Assembly: GCA_045129695.1 (NCBI GenBank)
Contig: JBGVJZ010000034.1
Coordinates: forward strand, 1-24,818
Source: Eshraghiella sp045129695
Lineage (GTDB): Bacteria; Bacillota; Clostridia; Lachnospirales; Lachnospiraceae
Direction: 5' to 3'
DNA length: 24,818 nucleotides
Shown here: piece by piece, positions 1 through 7,235 of the stretch
Layout: the number at the start of each line of letters is the position of its first letter
Position numbering within the stretch: position 1 is the stretch's first letter
Notes under the pieces: generated by a model
What the model was told of the DNA's origin: nothing
Database searches by the model: none
The model's input: the letters and a program-made list of their open reading frames with translations, nothing else
Made by a program: the position numbers and the translations under genes

Positions 1-77
1 TTGAAATTTACTCTTGACAAGAGGTCACTTCATAACAGATATTATAACTTTTTCTATACTTTATCATAAATATATTG

Positions 78-110
78 TATAATCCAAATGTATGTGCATT
101 TTTAGGAAGG
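78..110 (+). promoter_or_regulatory. Candidate promoter -10 and RBS of cysK
   Basis: A perfect TATAAT lies at 78-83, but no good -35 sits 16-18 bases upstream. A TTGACA at 14-19 has only a TATTAT at 40-45, 20 bases away, so the assignment is uncertain. A strong AGGAAGG at 104-110 is placed 10 bases before the ATG at 121 and fixes the start of the cysteine synthase gene. I see no T-box or S-box leader in the 120 bases available. Confidence 0.4.
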
Positions 111-120
111 ATTCGATACA

Positions 121-1050
121 ATGATTTACAATAATATTTTAGAGGCCATAGGTCATACACCTCTGGTCGAGCTTAGACATATGACAGACGAAGATAGTGC
201 CAGAATACTCGTAAAAGTGGAAGGTCTGAATGTAGGTGGTTCTATTAAGACACGTACAGCCTATAATATGATTCAGGACGCAGAGCAGCGAGGAATAATC
301 GGACCGGATACAATTATCGTTGAACCAACAAGTGGTAATCAGGGGGTAGGACTCGCACTTATAGGTGCAGTTCGTGGTTATAAGACAATTATTATAATGC
401 CGGATTCAGTAAGTGAAGAGCGACGTCTGTTGGTACGCCATTATGGGGCGGATGTAATACTTGTCCATGATGATGGAGATATAGGAAAATGTATTGATGA
501 GTGTCTTCAGACTGCACTTCGTATGGCAGAGGAGAATCCGAATGTATTTGTGCCACAGCAATTTGTTAACCCTGCCAATCCGCAGATTCATCGTAATCAG
601 ACCGCGATAGAGATTCTTGAGGATGTGGATGGGCCAATTGATGGTTTCTGTTCAGGTATTGGTACCGGTGGAACGATTACAGGAATAGGTGAAGTGCTTC
701 GTGAGAAGAATCCTGATATGACTATATGGGCAGTTGAGCCTGTTGATGCAGCAATTCTTTCCGGTGGTTCAATCGGAACCCATTTACAGATGGGAATCGG
801 AGATGGTCTGATTCCGGATATTCTTAATCAGGAGATATATGATGAAATCTGTGTTATAGAGGACGAAGAAGCTATTACTACATCACAGAATCTGGCTCGC
901 AAAGAAGGTTTAATGTGTGGAATTTCAAGTGGAACTAATGTGGCAGCTGCGATTAAGCTTGCCAAGAAACTTGGCAGAGGAAAGACTGTTGTTACGGTAT
1001 TGCCGGATACAGCGGAAAGATATTTCAGCACACCATTATTTGAAGAATAG
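121..1050 (+). CDS. cysK: Cysteine synthase (O-acetylserine sulfhydrylase), PLP-dependent
   Basis: Expected to make cysteine from O-acetylserine and sulfide in the cytoplasm, the last step of cysteine biosynthesis. At 309 residues it has the usual length of the family. Visible landmarks are the PLP-binding lysine K43 in GGSIKTR (many relatives have KDR, so the aspartate is replaced by threonine), the substrate loop PTSGNQG at 69-75, the phosphate-binding loop GTGGTITG at 181-188, a C-terminal GISSGTN, and LPDTAERYFSTPLF near the end. The start is supported by AGGAAGG ten bases upstream. It appears monocistronic: a large hairpin follows and the next gene is convergent. Cystathionine beta-synthase and O-phosphoserine-dependent relatives share the fold, so exact donor specificity is not certain, but cysteine synthase is the best call. 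Confidence 0.93.
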   Translation: MIYNNILEAIGHTPLVELRHMTDEDSARILVKVEGLNVGGSIKTRTAYNMIQDAEQRGIIGPDTIIVEPTSGNQGVGLALIGAVRGYKTIIIMPDSVSEERRLLVRHYGADVILVHDDGDIGKCIDECLQTALRMAEENPNVFVPQQFVNPANPQIHRNQTAIEILEDVDGPIDGFCSGIGTGGTITGIGEVLREKNPDMTIWAVEPVDAAILSGGSIGTHLQMGIGDGLIPDILNQEIYDEICVIEDEEAITTSQNLARKEGLMCGISSGTNVAAAIKLAKKLGRGKTVVTVLPDTAERYFSTPLFEE

Positions 1051-1069
1051 TAAAAAACATCAGAATGAG

Positions 1070-1114
1070 ATAACGGGACCGAATACAAATGGAGATTTGT
1101 TTCAGTCCCGTTAT
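1070..1114. terminator. Bidirectional intrinsic terminator between convergent genes
   Basis: The outer stem is a perfect 10-bp pair, ATAACGGGAC (1070-1079) with GTCCCGTTAT (1105-1114). An inner stem ACAAAT (1085-1090) pairs with ATTTGT (1095-1100). It lies between the cysK stop and the stop of the minus-strand HTH gene. The T-run is on the minus-strand side (A6 at 1052-1057 read in reverse, after a gap of 12 bases); the plus side has only a weak AT-rich tail. Confidence 0.7.
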
Positions 1115-1118
1115 ATTA

Positions 1119-1535
1119 CTATAATGTCTTTAATTGATGTGAATACAGGGATTCATTAATTTGCAGAATGGTATAATGATTCTGAATTCCGAAAATTATA
1201 ATACTGTCCCGTTTGAGTTTAGGAAATAATGGTGAGAACTCACCAATTGTCAATATTTCATTAGTCTCTTCCAGTGTGAATTCGGCACCGACACACAGGC
1301 AAATTAGTTTGTTACGTGAAGGTTTACGCCTTCCGGATAAAATCTGATAGCCATATATATCATTTATATCAGCTTTTTTAATAATATCAGCCTTTGTCAG
1401 ATTTTTTGCTTCAAGAAGGTTGCAGATAAAATTTGATAAAGTCTGGTCAATAATATATTCTTCATTATCTTTTAAGTATTGGTCTATATGTGAAGTCTGA
1501 TTCAATTCATTCATTAAATCCGTTGTTTTCTTCAT
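1119..1535 (-). CDS. HTH (XRE-like) regulator, first of two paralogues
   Basis: A predicted cytoplasmic 138-residue protein with a helix-turn-helix-like segment about residues 45-75, containing YGYQILSGRRKPSRNK. That resembles the recognition-helix region of XRE/Cro-type proteins, where a Q-I-x-x-G-x-R-x-P-S-R pattern is typical. The reading frame extends 11 codons further upstream, but the ATG at 1535 gives exactly the same N-terminus (MKKTTDL) and length as the neighbouring paralogue, and AAGGAA lies 9-14 bases before it. By hand count about 95 of 138 residues match the neighbour without gaps. I recall similar small HTH proteins beside small kinases in Clostridia; here the kinase gene is divergent at 2187. 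DNA binding is likely but no target is visible. Confidence 0.7.
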   Translation of the reverse strand: MKKTTDLMNELNQTSHIDQYLKDNEEYIIDQTLSNFICNLLEAKNLTKADIIKKADINDIYGYQILSGRRKPSRNKLICLCVGAEFTLEETNEILTIGEFSPLFPKLKRDSIIIFGIQNHYTILQINESLYSHQLKTL

Positions 1536-1638
1536 TGTGCTAAATTCCTTTGTGTAACAAAAATACACTATTATCGTAACATATCAGTCTTACAAAAGTA
1601 CTTAGCAACTTGCTTAAATGATGAAAATTAAGCACCTT

Positions 1639-2055
1639 TCACAGGGTTTCAAGTTGGTGTGAGTATAACTCCTCGTTAATCTTCCATACCGGATAATGGT
1701 TCTGTATTCCAAATATTATAATGCTGTCACGTGTTGATTTTGGGTATAAAGGTGACACTCCTCCGATACGCAGAGTTTGATTGGATTCTTTAACTGTAAA
1801 TCCTGCTCCAATACAAATACAAATTATTTTATTGCGTGAAGGGGTTCTTGTACCTGATAAAATCTGATACCCATAAATTTCATTAATATCAGAATTTCTA
1901 ATAACGTCAGCTTTTGAAAGAGCACGTTTTTCAAAAATATCGCAAAGATATTGGGAAAGTGTCTGATCAATTATAGATTCTTCGTTATCTTTTAAATATT
2001 TATCTATGCGAGATGTCTGAGAGAGTTCATTTAATAAGTCAGTTGTCTTCTTCAT
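1639..2055 (-). CDS. HTH (XRE-like) regulator, second paralogue
   Basis: Also 138 residues and alignable end to end with the gene at 1119-1535, so the pair arose by tandem duplication. Conserved blocks are MKKTTDL at the start, SRIDKYLKDNEE, the HTH-like YGYQILSGTRTPSRNK (about residues 60-75), and RDSIIIFGIQNHY near the C-terminus. The changes cluster between residues 35 and 55, before the putative recognition helix, and in the 80-105 region, which may mean different partners or sites. The RBS AAGGAA (2063-2068, minus strand) precedes the ATG. It is the gene closest to the divergent kinase, with a 131-bp spacer, so it may control or be controlled with it; that is inference. Confidence 0.72.
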   Translation of the reverse strand: MKKTTDLLNELSQTSRIDKYLKDNEESIIDQTLSQYLCDIFEKRALSKADVIRNSDINEIYGYQILSGTRTPSRNKIICICIGAGFTVKESNQTLRIGGVSPLYPKSTRDSIIIFGIQNHYPVWKINEELYSHQLETL

Positions 2056-2130
2056 TGTAAAAATTCCTTGATAATATTTGCAATAAATATAATATCACAT
2101 AATTCTGTAAAATGAAATTTAAAAAGCAGA

Positions 2131-2159
2131 TTGTTTTATTTATGAAAGCAATATATACT
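2131..2159 (+). promoter_or_regulatory. Promoter of the kinase gene
   Basis: TTGTTT at 2131-2136 and TATACT at 2154-2159 are separated by exactly 17 bases, a good vegetative sigma promoter. Transcription would begin near 2165. This rules out the upstream in-frame ATG at 2112 and makes the ATG at 2142 very unlikely, so the kinase starts at 2187. Confidence 0.65.
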
Positions 2160-2186
2160 GATATTGTTAAATGTGAGGTGACAGTA

Positions 2187-2903
2187 ATGACGGATAACAC
2201 TTACATGTGGTTAAAAAATATTTTAGATAATGAATATAGATTTGTAAGAAATATCAAACGTACGTCAGATACAATAATCAATGTTTTGGAAAATAAGCAC
2301 AATAACAATCGTGTTTTGGTAAAATATCTTACCGGAACAGCGGATGTGTATATTCAGTTATTGAATATTGTTCATCCTAACATTCCGATTGTGTATGAGG
2401 TTATGGTTGATAACGACAATTGTATAATTGTTGAGGAGTATATTGATGGAATTACAGTTGGCGAAGTTCTTGAAACAGGCTTATATTCACCTGATGGAGT
2501 AACTAAAATAATAGGTGAAATTTGTGAGGCTTTATATGTACTTCATAATCGTGGAATAGTTCATCGTGACATAAAACCTGAGAATATTATTGTTGACAAA
2601 GATGGCTGTGTTAAATTAATTGATTTCAATATATCAAGAATTAATATCGAGAAGCAGGACAGAGATACTGTTGTGCTTGGAACTACAGGCTTTGCACCAC
2701 CGGAGCAGTACGGAATCTCAGATACGGATGCAAGAAGTGATATATATTCAATTGGAATTCTGATTAATGTAATGCTTACCGGTGAACATCCGTCGAAGAA
2801 GATGTGTAGCGGCAAATGGCAACGAATTGTAAATAAATGCACACAGATTAATCCTGACGAACGATTTCAGAATGTTGGGGAACTTATGAGAAAGATGAAG
2901 TAG
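2187..2903 (+). CDS. Small Ser/Thr protein-kinase-like protein, atypical N-lobe
   Basis: A 238-residue kinase domain with no extra domain and no membrane segment, so probably a soluble phosphotransferase. The start is set by GAGGTG at 2175-2180 and by the promoter at 2131-2159. Visible motifs: probable ATP lysine K46 (VLVKY), catalytic loop HRDIKPEN at 126-133 (D128, K130, N133), metal-binding D146 in DFN (not DFG), activation segment GTTGFAPPE at 165-173, and the F-helix aspartate D185. Oddities: the glycine-rich loop is not recognisable (residues 22-36 carry no glycine) and the residue aligned with the alpha-C glutamate appears to be valine. Small gut-Firmicutes kinases with a similar GTTGxAxPEQYG segment are known to me. 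It may be active with an unusual N-lobe or be partly a pseudokinase. It forms an operon with the next gene (16-bp gap). Confidence 0.82.
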   Translation: MTDNTYMWLKNILDNEYRFVRNIKRTSDTIINVLENKHNNNRVLVKYLTGTADVYIQLLNIVHPNIPIVYEVMVDNDNCIIVEEYIDGITVGEVLETGLYSPDGVTKIIGEICEALYVLHNRGIVHRDIKPENIIVDKDGCVKLIDFNISRINIEKQDRDTVVLGTTGFAPPEQYGISDTDARSDIYSIGILINVMLTGEHPSKKMCSGKWQRIVNKCTQINPDERFQNVGELMRKMK

Positions 2904-2919
2904 ACTAAGGAGAATTATT

Positions 2920-3663
2920 GTGATTAAATGTCCTAAATGTGGCAGGGAAATACCTGAAGAAGCAAATTTCTGTCCATATTGTATGGAGAAGTTTGTAGGC
3001 AAGAATGAGCCCCAAAAGCTTTTCGGTATAAACAAATCCAAAGAATTGTCTTTAATAATTGGTTCATGTATTATTACCGGAATTATTTGTATATTTATAT
3101 TCGGTATTATAAATGCCGGTAATGTGAAAATATCTGATGATAATTTACAGACATCAGGGAATGAAGCAACAGAGGATTCAACAGCTAACAGTCTATTAGA
3201 GACTACAACAATCGATTATCTGAATCCTGACCGATTTGGTCCTAATTTTACTGAAGACAGCACGCTTGCATGGCCTGTACAGGGTGATATTATTATGGGG
3301 TTTAGTGTGAATGAAACTGTGTATTACAAAACGCAGGATTGGTACGCTATATCTGAAGGAATTATGATTCAGGCAGATATAGGAACACCGGTTTATTGTG
3401 CGGCAGATTGCACAATTAGTCAAATTTCAGTTGATGAGAGATATGGTATTTATGTCAAAACGGATTTGGGAAATGATTATTTACTGTATTATGGACAGCT
3501 CAAAGAGGTCGAGTTGAAAAGCGGTGAATCCTTGAAGAAAGGAGAAGTCATCGGATATGTGAACAGACCGAGTGAATATTTTAAATTGGAAGAGAGTCAT
3601 CTGTATTTGCGTATGATTAAGAAGGGGAAAGCCGTTGACCCGGTGAATTATTTGGAAAGATGA
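2920..3663 (+). CDS. Zinc ribbon - TM - degenerate LytM (M23-like) membrane protein
   Basis: A GTG start is used, with AAGGAGA at 2907-2913 well placed; no ATG fits. The 247 residues contain an N-terminal zinc ribbon (C4, C7, C18, C21), a hydrophobic segment at about 44-66, a Ser/Thr/Asn-rich linker at 70-97, and a LytM/M23-like fold from about 115 to the end (ADIGTPVYCAAD, SGESLKKGEVIGYV, SHLYLRM). The zinc ligands and base of active M23 peptidases are missing: the GxD aspartate is M149, the YxHL histidine is Q193, and HxH reads H227-L-Y229. It is therefore likely a binding or structural LytM domain outside the cell, with the zinc ribbon inside. The kinase gene just upstream suggests it could be a phosphorylation partner; this is inference. 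Confidence 0.75.
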   Translation: MIKCPKCGREIPEEANFCPYCMEKFVGKNEPQKLFGINKSKELSLIIGSCIITGIICIFIFGIINAGNVKISDDNLQTSGNEATEDSTANSLLETTTIDYLNPDRFGPNFTEDSTLAWPVQGDIIMGFSVNETVYYKTQDWYAISEGIMIQADIGTPVYCAADCTISQISVDERYGIYVKTDLGNDYLLYYGQLKEVELKSGESLKKGEVIGYVNRPSEYFKLEESHLYLRMIKKGKAVDPVNYLER

Positions 3664-3667
3664 GATG

Positions 3668-3704
3668 AAAAATCACTGTTTTTTTAAAAAACAGTGATTT
3701 TTTT
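3668..3704 (+). terminator. Intrinsic terminator after the kinase/LytM operon
   Basis: AATCACTGTTTTTT pairs with AAAAAACAGTGATT across the short middle of 3684-3686, followed by a T7 run. It starts five bases after the stop codon at 3663. The upstream A-run also makes it usable from the minus strand. Confidence 0.85.
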
Positions 3705-3722
3705 CTTGGGAAAATGTTATAA

Positions 3723-4185
3723 TATCACTATAGAAAGGAAATACAGAATCTTAAGAAGACAATTGTATATGCTTATGATAAAATTCAAGCAGGTGATAGG
3801 ATAAATATGGGGTTAGTTAATGATATGCATCGAATAATATTAGACAGTGTCCGTGGTTCGGAGAAAAATCCGGGACAGATTCGCACTACACAGAACTGGA
3901 TTGGTTCGCGTGGTGTAGGAATAGAAGGTGCTACATTTATCCCTCCCGTGCCGGAAGATGTATATATGTTACTACAGAATTATATAAGCCTTCAACCAGA
4001 GAAATCTGATGGAATGTAGGAGAGGAAATATTGCCGGTTATATTAAATTCTTCCTTCAATGCATTATTGACCAATGTAATAGTTATATTTTTAAAATTGA
4101 GAAGATTAAAGAAATATATCGACAGGATATGAAAAAAGGCTACAGATATCAGCGGATTTATGAAATCTTTGTAGGAAATGTTTAA
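3723..4185 (+). pseudogene. Remnant of a Fic-domain (AMPylase-type) gene
   Basis: Frame open from 3723 to the stop at 4017-4019 reads a typical Fic N-terminal region: NLKKTIVYAYDKI, then LVNDMHRIILDSVRG, NPGQIRTTQNWIGSRG and ATFIPPVPEDVY. It ends in SDGM-stop. In the next frame (4018-4185) the text resumes with RRGNIAGYIKFFLQCIIDQ, which matches the C-terminal helix of Fic proteins that usually reads like WIKFFL. The junction fits a catalytic core DGNGR that lost two bases at about 4013-4017. The catalytic HPF part and about 60-80 residues around the core are missing, as is the N-terminal start. The gene therefore cannot make active Fic protein. A 70-codon reading frame from the ATG at 3807 remains but has no RBS, so I do not call it a gene. 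Confidence 0.8.
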
Positions 4186-4223
4186 TATTTATAGAGTGAT
4201 GTTATGAAAGATGAGACAAATAG

Positions 4224-4257
4224 TAAGTTCTAAGCTATCAGCTTAGGACTTATTTTT
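4224..4257 (+). terminator. Intrinsic terminator after the Fic remnant
   Basis: A 13-bp stem, TAAGTTCTAAGCT (4224-4236) with AGCTTAGGACTTA (4240-4252), has one G-U pair and a three-base loop, followed by T5 at 4253-4257. It lies 39 bases after the remnant's stop, probably the preserved terminator of the lost gene. Confidence 0.8.
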
Positions 4258-4298
4258 GTGTAGAAGATATAATTAAAATAAAAAAGGAGAACAACAAA

Positions 4299-4928
4299 AT
4301 GGAATGGTGGTATATTCTTGCAATATTTATTGAACTTGTTTTGTGCTTTGTAGGTGGCGAAAGAATGAAAGAAAAAGGTCGTTCTTTTGGAGCAGGTTTT
4401 GCATTAGTGTTTTTTTTGGGAATAATCGGAATCATTATAATAAACTGCTTTAGTGATGAGACCAAACATTATTCTTATGATGCTTATAAGTCAAATGAAA
4501 ATTTACTTAAAAAACTTAAAACAGATGAAGAACCCCTAATTCCTGTAAATGGCTGGAGATGTTCCTGTGGTAAAGTTAATGAATCTTATGTGGGAACATG
4601 TAGTTGTGGGCGCGATAGATACGGTGAAAATATACATAAGTCAGTACCTGTTGTTAAGGCACCTGAAACTAATGCTGAAAAAAATAAAGAAGAATATCAA
4701 ATGAACTTATTAATAAAATATAAAGAATTGTTTGATATGGGAGCAATATCAGAGGATGAGTTCAATTTTCAAAGGAAAAGAATTTTAGAAAATATTGAAA
4801 CTGAAGAAAAAAATGAAGTGGAAGATGTATCGGTAAACGGCTGGACATGTCCAAATTGTCAGCACGAAAATCAACAAAATAGAAAGAGTTGCTACTATTG
4901 CGGTGCGATAAAAGATAAAATATACTAA
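4299..4928 (+). CDS. Membrane protein with two zinc ribbons and a SHOCT-like motif
   Basis: 209 residues, started by AAGGAG at 4284-4289. Two hydrophobic segments (about 4-19 and 29-49) are joined by a basic turn ERMKEKGR; this N-terminal hairpin resembles small Firmicutes membrane proteins that carry C-terminal zinc ribbons. The first zinc ribbon begins NGWRCSCG and ends CSCG (about 84-104). A SHOCT-like helix pair follows, KYKELFDMGAISEDEF (about 141-156). The second ribbon begins NGWTCPNC and ends CYYCG (about 180-202), of RanBP2-like look. A vegetative -10 (TATAAT, 4268-4273) lies upstream without a clear -35. The next gene begins 20 bases after the stop and shares the SHOCT-like motif, so the two probably work together. 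The role is unknown; the domains suggest protein binding at the membrane. DNA here is noticeably more AT-rich than in the flanking core genes. Confidence 0.7.
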   Translation: MEWWYILAIFIELVLCFVGGERMKEKGRSFGAGFALVFFLGIIGIIIINCFSDETKHYSYDAYKSNENLLKKLKTDEEPLIPVNGWRCSCGKVNESYVGTCSCGRDRYGENIHKSVPVVKAPETNAEKNKEEYQMNLLIKYKELFDMGAISEDEFNFQRKRILENIETEEKNEVEDVSVNGWTCPNCQHENQQNRKSCYYCGAIKDKIY

Positions 4929-4948
4929 TATATCAAATGGGTGATTGT

Positions 4949-7105
4949 ATGACAAATGAGCTAGAGATATTAGAACGATTAACTAAATATAAAGAAATGT
5001 GTGATAAGGGTATTTTAACAGAAGACGAATATAATGAAAGAAAATCTAAGATATTAGAAAGTATCAGACAAAATAATACCGTTAAGTCAGATGCCGAAGA
5101 TAATAAAAGTACAAAATTGAATGAAACAGAATTAGAAAAACAAGACAAGGAAGAACCATTAAACAATACAGCACCACTAGAAGAATCCAATATTAATAAT
5201 GAGGAAGAGTCTGTTGTTTGTGATGAAAACAACACAGAAAATCAATCACGCCATGAAGTTGATAACGAATATAATAAAGCATTTAAGAATTTTAAATTTT
5301 TGGGCATCTTTTGTGGTGTGCTTTGGTTTGTGTTATTAATTATATCAAATATTGCAAATAATGAAATTTTACTGTTAATAGCTTCAGCAGTAACTGTGTT
5401 ATTACAAATAATTAATTTCATATTATTTATTTCGAAAATCAGAAAAATAAATAATGAACTTAATAATTTAGAGCAAACTAAAATTAATGTAAAAAATTAT
5501 ATAGTTCCATGTATTATATTTTTGTTGTTAATAATTCTCCAAATAGTTGTACCTATAAGTAATAAAGTGAGAAAAGGGTATACCGAAGATGTTATGATTG
5601 TATATGATGAAAATTTGCCGTATTTTAATATAACGTACAAGGAATTTTGTAATGAATTATCAGAAGTTATGTCGGCAGTTTGCGGTGTTTCAGAAGAAAA
5701 ATTTTTATCTTATTGCAGAGAATTGCCTTCAAATAATTGTGAAATTGAGTGGTATAATGGAACATTAAAAGAATATAAAATTATTATGGAGGGAAGGTAT
5801 GTTCCTACATTTTATGTTGATATCATTGTAATTCCATCTAATAACAAGGTTGTAGGGGTTGAAGTTTTTAAGGCGAATGGAAGCGGAACATTGGATTCGT
5901 TTAATATGCTAGCTAATAAAATATCGTTAATTCTGTGTGGAGAGATGGTTGCAAATTTAGGAGAATATAAAGTCGGTACAGATTATAAAACCTCTGAAGA
6001 AGTGCATACGTTTAGCTACAATGGTTGTGAATTAGTATTTAGACAAGCATATGCGGACTATAATGGTACAAATACATTAAGATATTTAAATATATTTCCA
6101 ATACCCTTGGAAGAAACAATTCCCCAATCACAGGAGAAACCAACAATCGGGATATCAGAAACACAGCAACCGGTAACAGAATCAATAACACAACTTCAAA
6201 CACCCGAAGAGACAACACAACAGCCTGTAACTGAATTACAGACGCAGCAACCAACGACTGAATTAATAACAGAGGAAGCAGTAACGGAACTTGTTACGGA
6301 GGAAATAGTAACGGAGCCTGTTACAGAGCAAATGCCAACTGAGCCTGTTACAGAAGCTCCAATCATAGAAGAGACGACTACAGTTACACAAAGTCCGTTT
6401 GAAAGTTACCTTGGTACCTGGTATGGTAATAAATATACTATGTGGAGAGAGCGTTATCTGAATGATGTAACAGTACATATTGAAAATGTAACAGGAAATT
6501 ATATGTCCGGCAAAATTGAAGTCTGCTCAATAAATGGAGATTTTTCTACAGTGATAAATTTTAATGGAGAGATAATTGATAATAATTTAAAGTTTGAATA
6601 TGAAGATGATGGCTGGGGAAATAAAGGACATATTGGTTTGCATTTTAATGAATATTCATCTGAAATGCAAATATATAACAGTGAGAATGGATTTAATGGA
6701 GATGCAGTACATCATTTATGGTTGGATGAAGGCACAGGCAGGTTATTAACACGAACGGAAGAAAAAGTGTATGTCTATGAGGATTATTTAGGTACTTGGA
6801 CCAGCAGTACATACGCAAGCAATGGTGAACGAGAAGCAATAGACATTACGCTATATTTAGAAGAGACATATGATGATTATATTTCAGGAAAAATTGTTTG
6901 CAATCTTGTGAATGAAGATGCTACATTTGAACAGTCATTTAATGAGAAAGTTTTAATTAATGAATTTGATATTTTTTATAGTAATGATGAATGGGGGCAT
7001 GGGGGCAGAATGAGCGTTACTATTGATGGTGATTCTGATAAAATATATATTACGAATACATCAGAGCGGCTACCGATAGACAACAGAGAGTTAGTAAGAA
7101 AGTAA
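4949..7105 (+). CDS. SHOCT-like, three-TM protein with Thr-rich linker and duplicated C-terminal domain
   Basis: Start chosen at 4949 because GGGTGAT (4939-4945) sits just before it; the ATG at 4937 has no RBS. The 718 residues comprise a SHOCT-like motif (TKYKEMCDKGILTEDEY, 12-28), an acidic Asn/Glu-rich stretch (37-110), three hydrophobic segments at about 116-134, 139-161 and 184-204, an unrecognised domain at about 205-385, a linker of TEPVTE-like units at 389-481, and two related C-terminal domains that start YLGTW (about 487 and 613) and share a DxWGxxG motif. With a cytoplasmic N-terminus and three membrane spans, everything after 205 would be outside. It probably forms an operon with the preceding gene. 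I do not recognise the extracytoplasmic domains; a sensing or cell-surface binding role is a guess. AT-rich, likely acquired. Confidence 0.72.
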   Translation: MTNELEILERLTKYKEMCDKGILTEDEYNERKSKILESIRQNNTVKSDAEDNKSTKLNETELEKQDKEEPLNNTAPLEESNINNEEESVVCDENNTENQSRHEVDNEYNKAFKNFKFLGIFCGVLWFVLLIISNIANNEILLLIASAVTVLLQIINFILFISKIRKINNELNNLEQTKINVKNYIVPCIIFLLLIILQIVVPISNKVRKGYTEDVMIVYDENLPYFNITYKEFCNELSEVMSAVCGVSEEKFLSYCRELPSNNCEIEWYNGTLKEYKIIMEGRYVPTFYVDIIVIPSNNKVVGVEVFKANGSGTLDSFNMLANKISLILCGEMVANLGEYKVGTDYKTSEEVHTFSYNGCELVFRQAYADYNGTNTLRYLNIFPIPLEETIPQSQEKPTIGISETQQPVTESITQLQTPEETTQQPVTELQTQQPTTELITEEAVTELVTEEIVTEPVTEQMPTEPVTEAPIIEETTTVTQSPFESYLGTWYGNKYTMWRERYLNDVTVHIENVTGNYMSGKIEVCSINGDFSTVINFNGEIIDNNLKFEYEDDGWGNKGHIGLHFNEYSSEMQIYNSENGFNGDAVHHLWLDEGTGRLLTRTEEKVYVYEDYLGTWTSSTYASNGEREAIDITLYLEETYDDYISGKIVCNLVNEDATFEQSFNEKVLINEFDIFYSNDEWGHGGRMSVTIDGDSDKIYITNTSERLPIDNRELVRK

Positions 7106-7120
7106 TATGTTAAAAAAGAG

Positions 7121-7157
7121 TGGCAAGGATAGGATCAGAATGTTCCTATCCTTGCCA
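7121..7157. terminator. Strong hairpin downstream of the SHOCT/TM gene
   Basis: A perfect 14-bp stem (7121-7134 with 7144-7157) surrounds a 9-base loop, 15 bases after the stop codon. On the plus strand the tail is AT-rich but has no T-run (TAAAATAAATTC). The T6 run lies on the minus-strand side (A6 at 7112-7117), although no minus-strand gene precedes it. It most likely still ends the operon at 4299-7105, perhaps inefficiently. Confidence 0.55.
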
Positions 7158-7235
7158 TAAAATAAATTCGTGCATATTTTCCCATAATATGTTATATTGA
7201 AATTCAAATTATTTTAATTTACGAAGGGGAAATAT

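Noticed and set aside
1..120. T-box or S-box riboswitch before cysK
   Set aside because: The available 120 bases contain no T-box consensus, no terminator/antiterminator pair and little stable structure; anything further upstream is outside the window.
2112..2186. Longer start for the kinase at the ATG at 2112
   Set aside because: A 17-bp-spaced promoter at 2131-2159 lies inside the extension, and only the ATG at 2187 has an RBS.
3807..4019. A separate 70-residue gene
   Set aside because: The frame continues upstream without a start codon with RBS and reads as an internal part of a Fic protein, so it is part of the remnant at 3723-4185.
6160..6390. Possible CRISPR or tandem DNA repeat
   Set aside because: The repetition is at protein level (TEPVTE-like units in frame) with varying unit length and no spacers; it is a coding linker.
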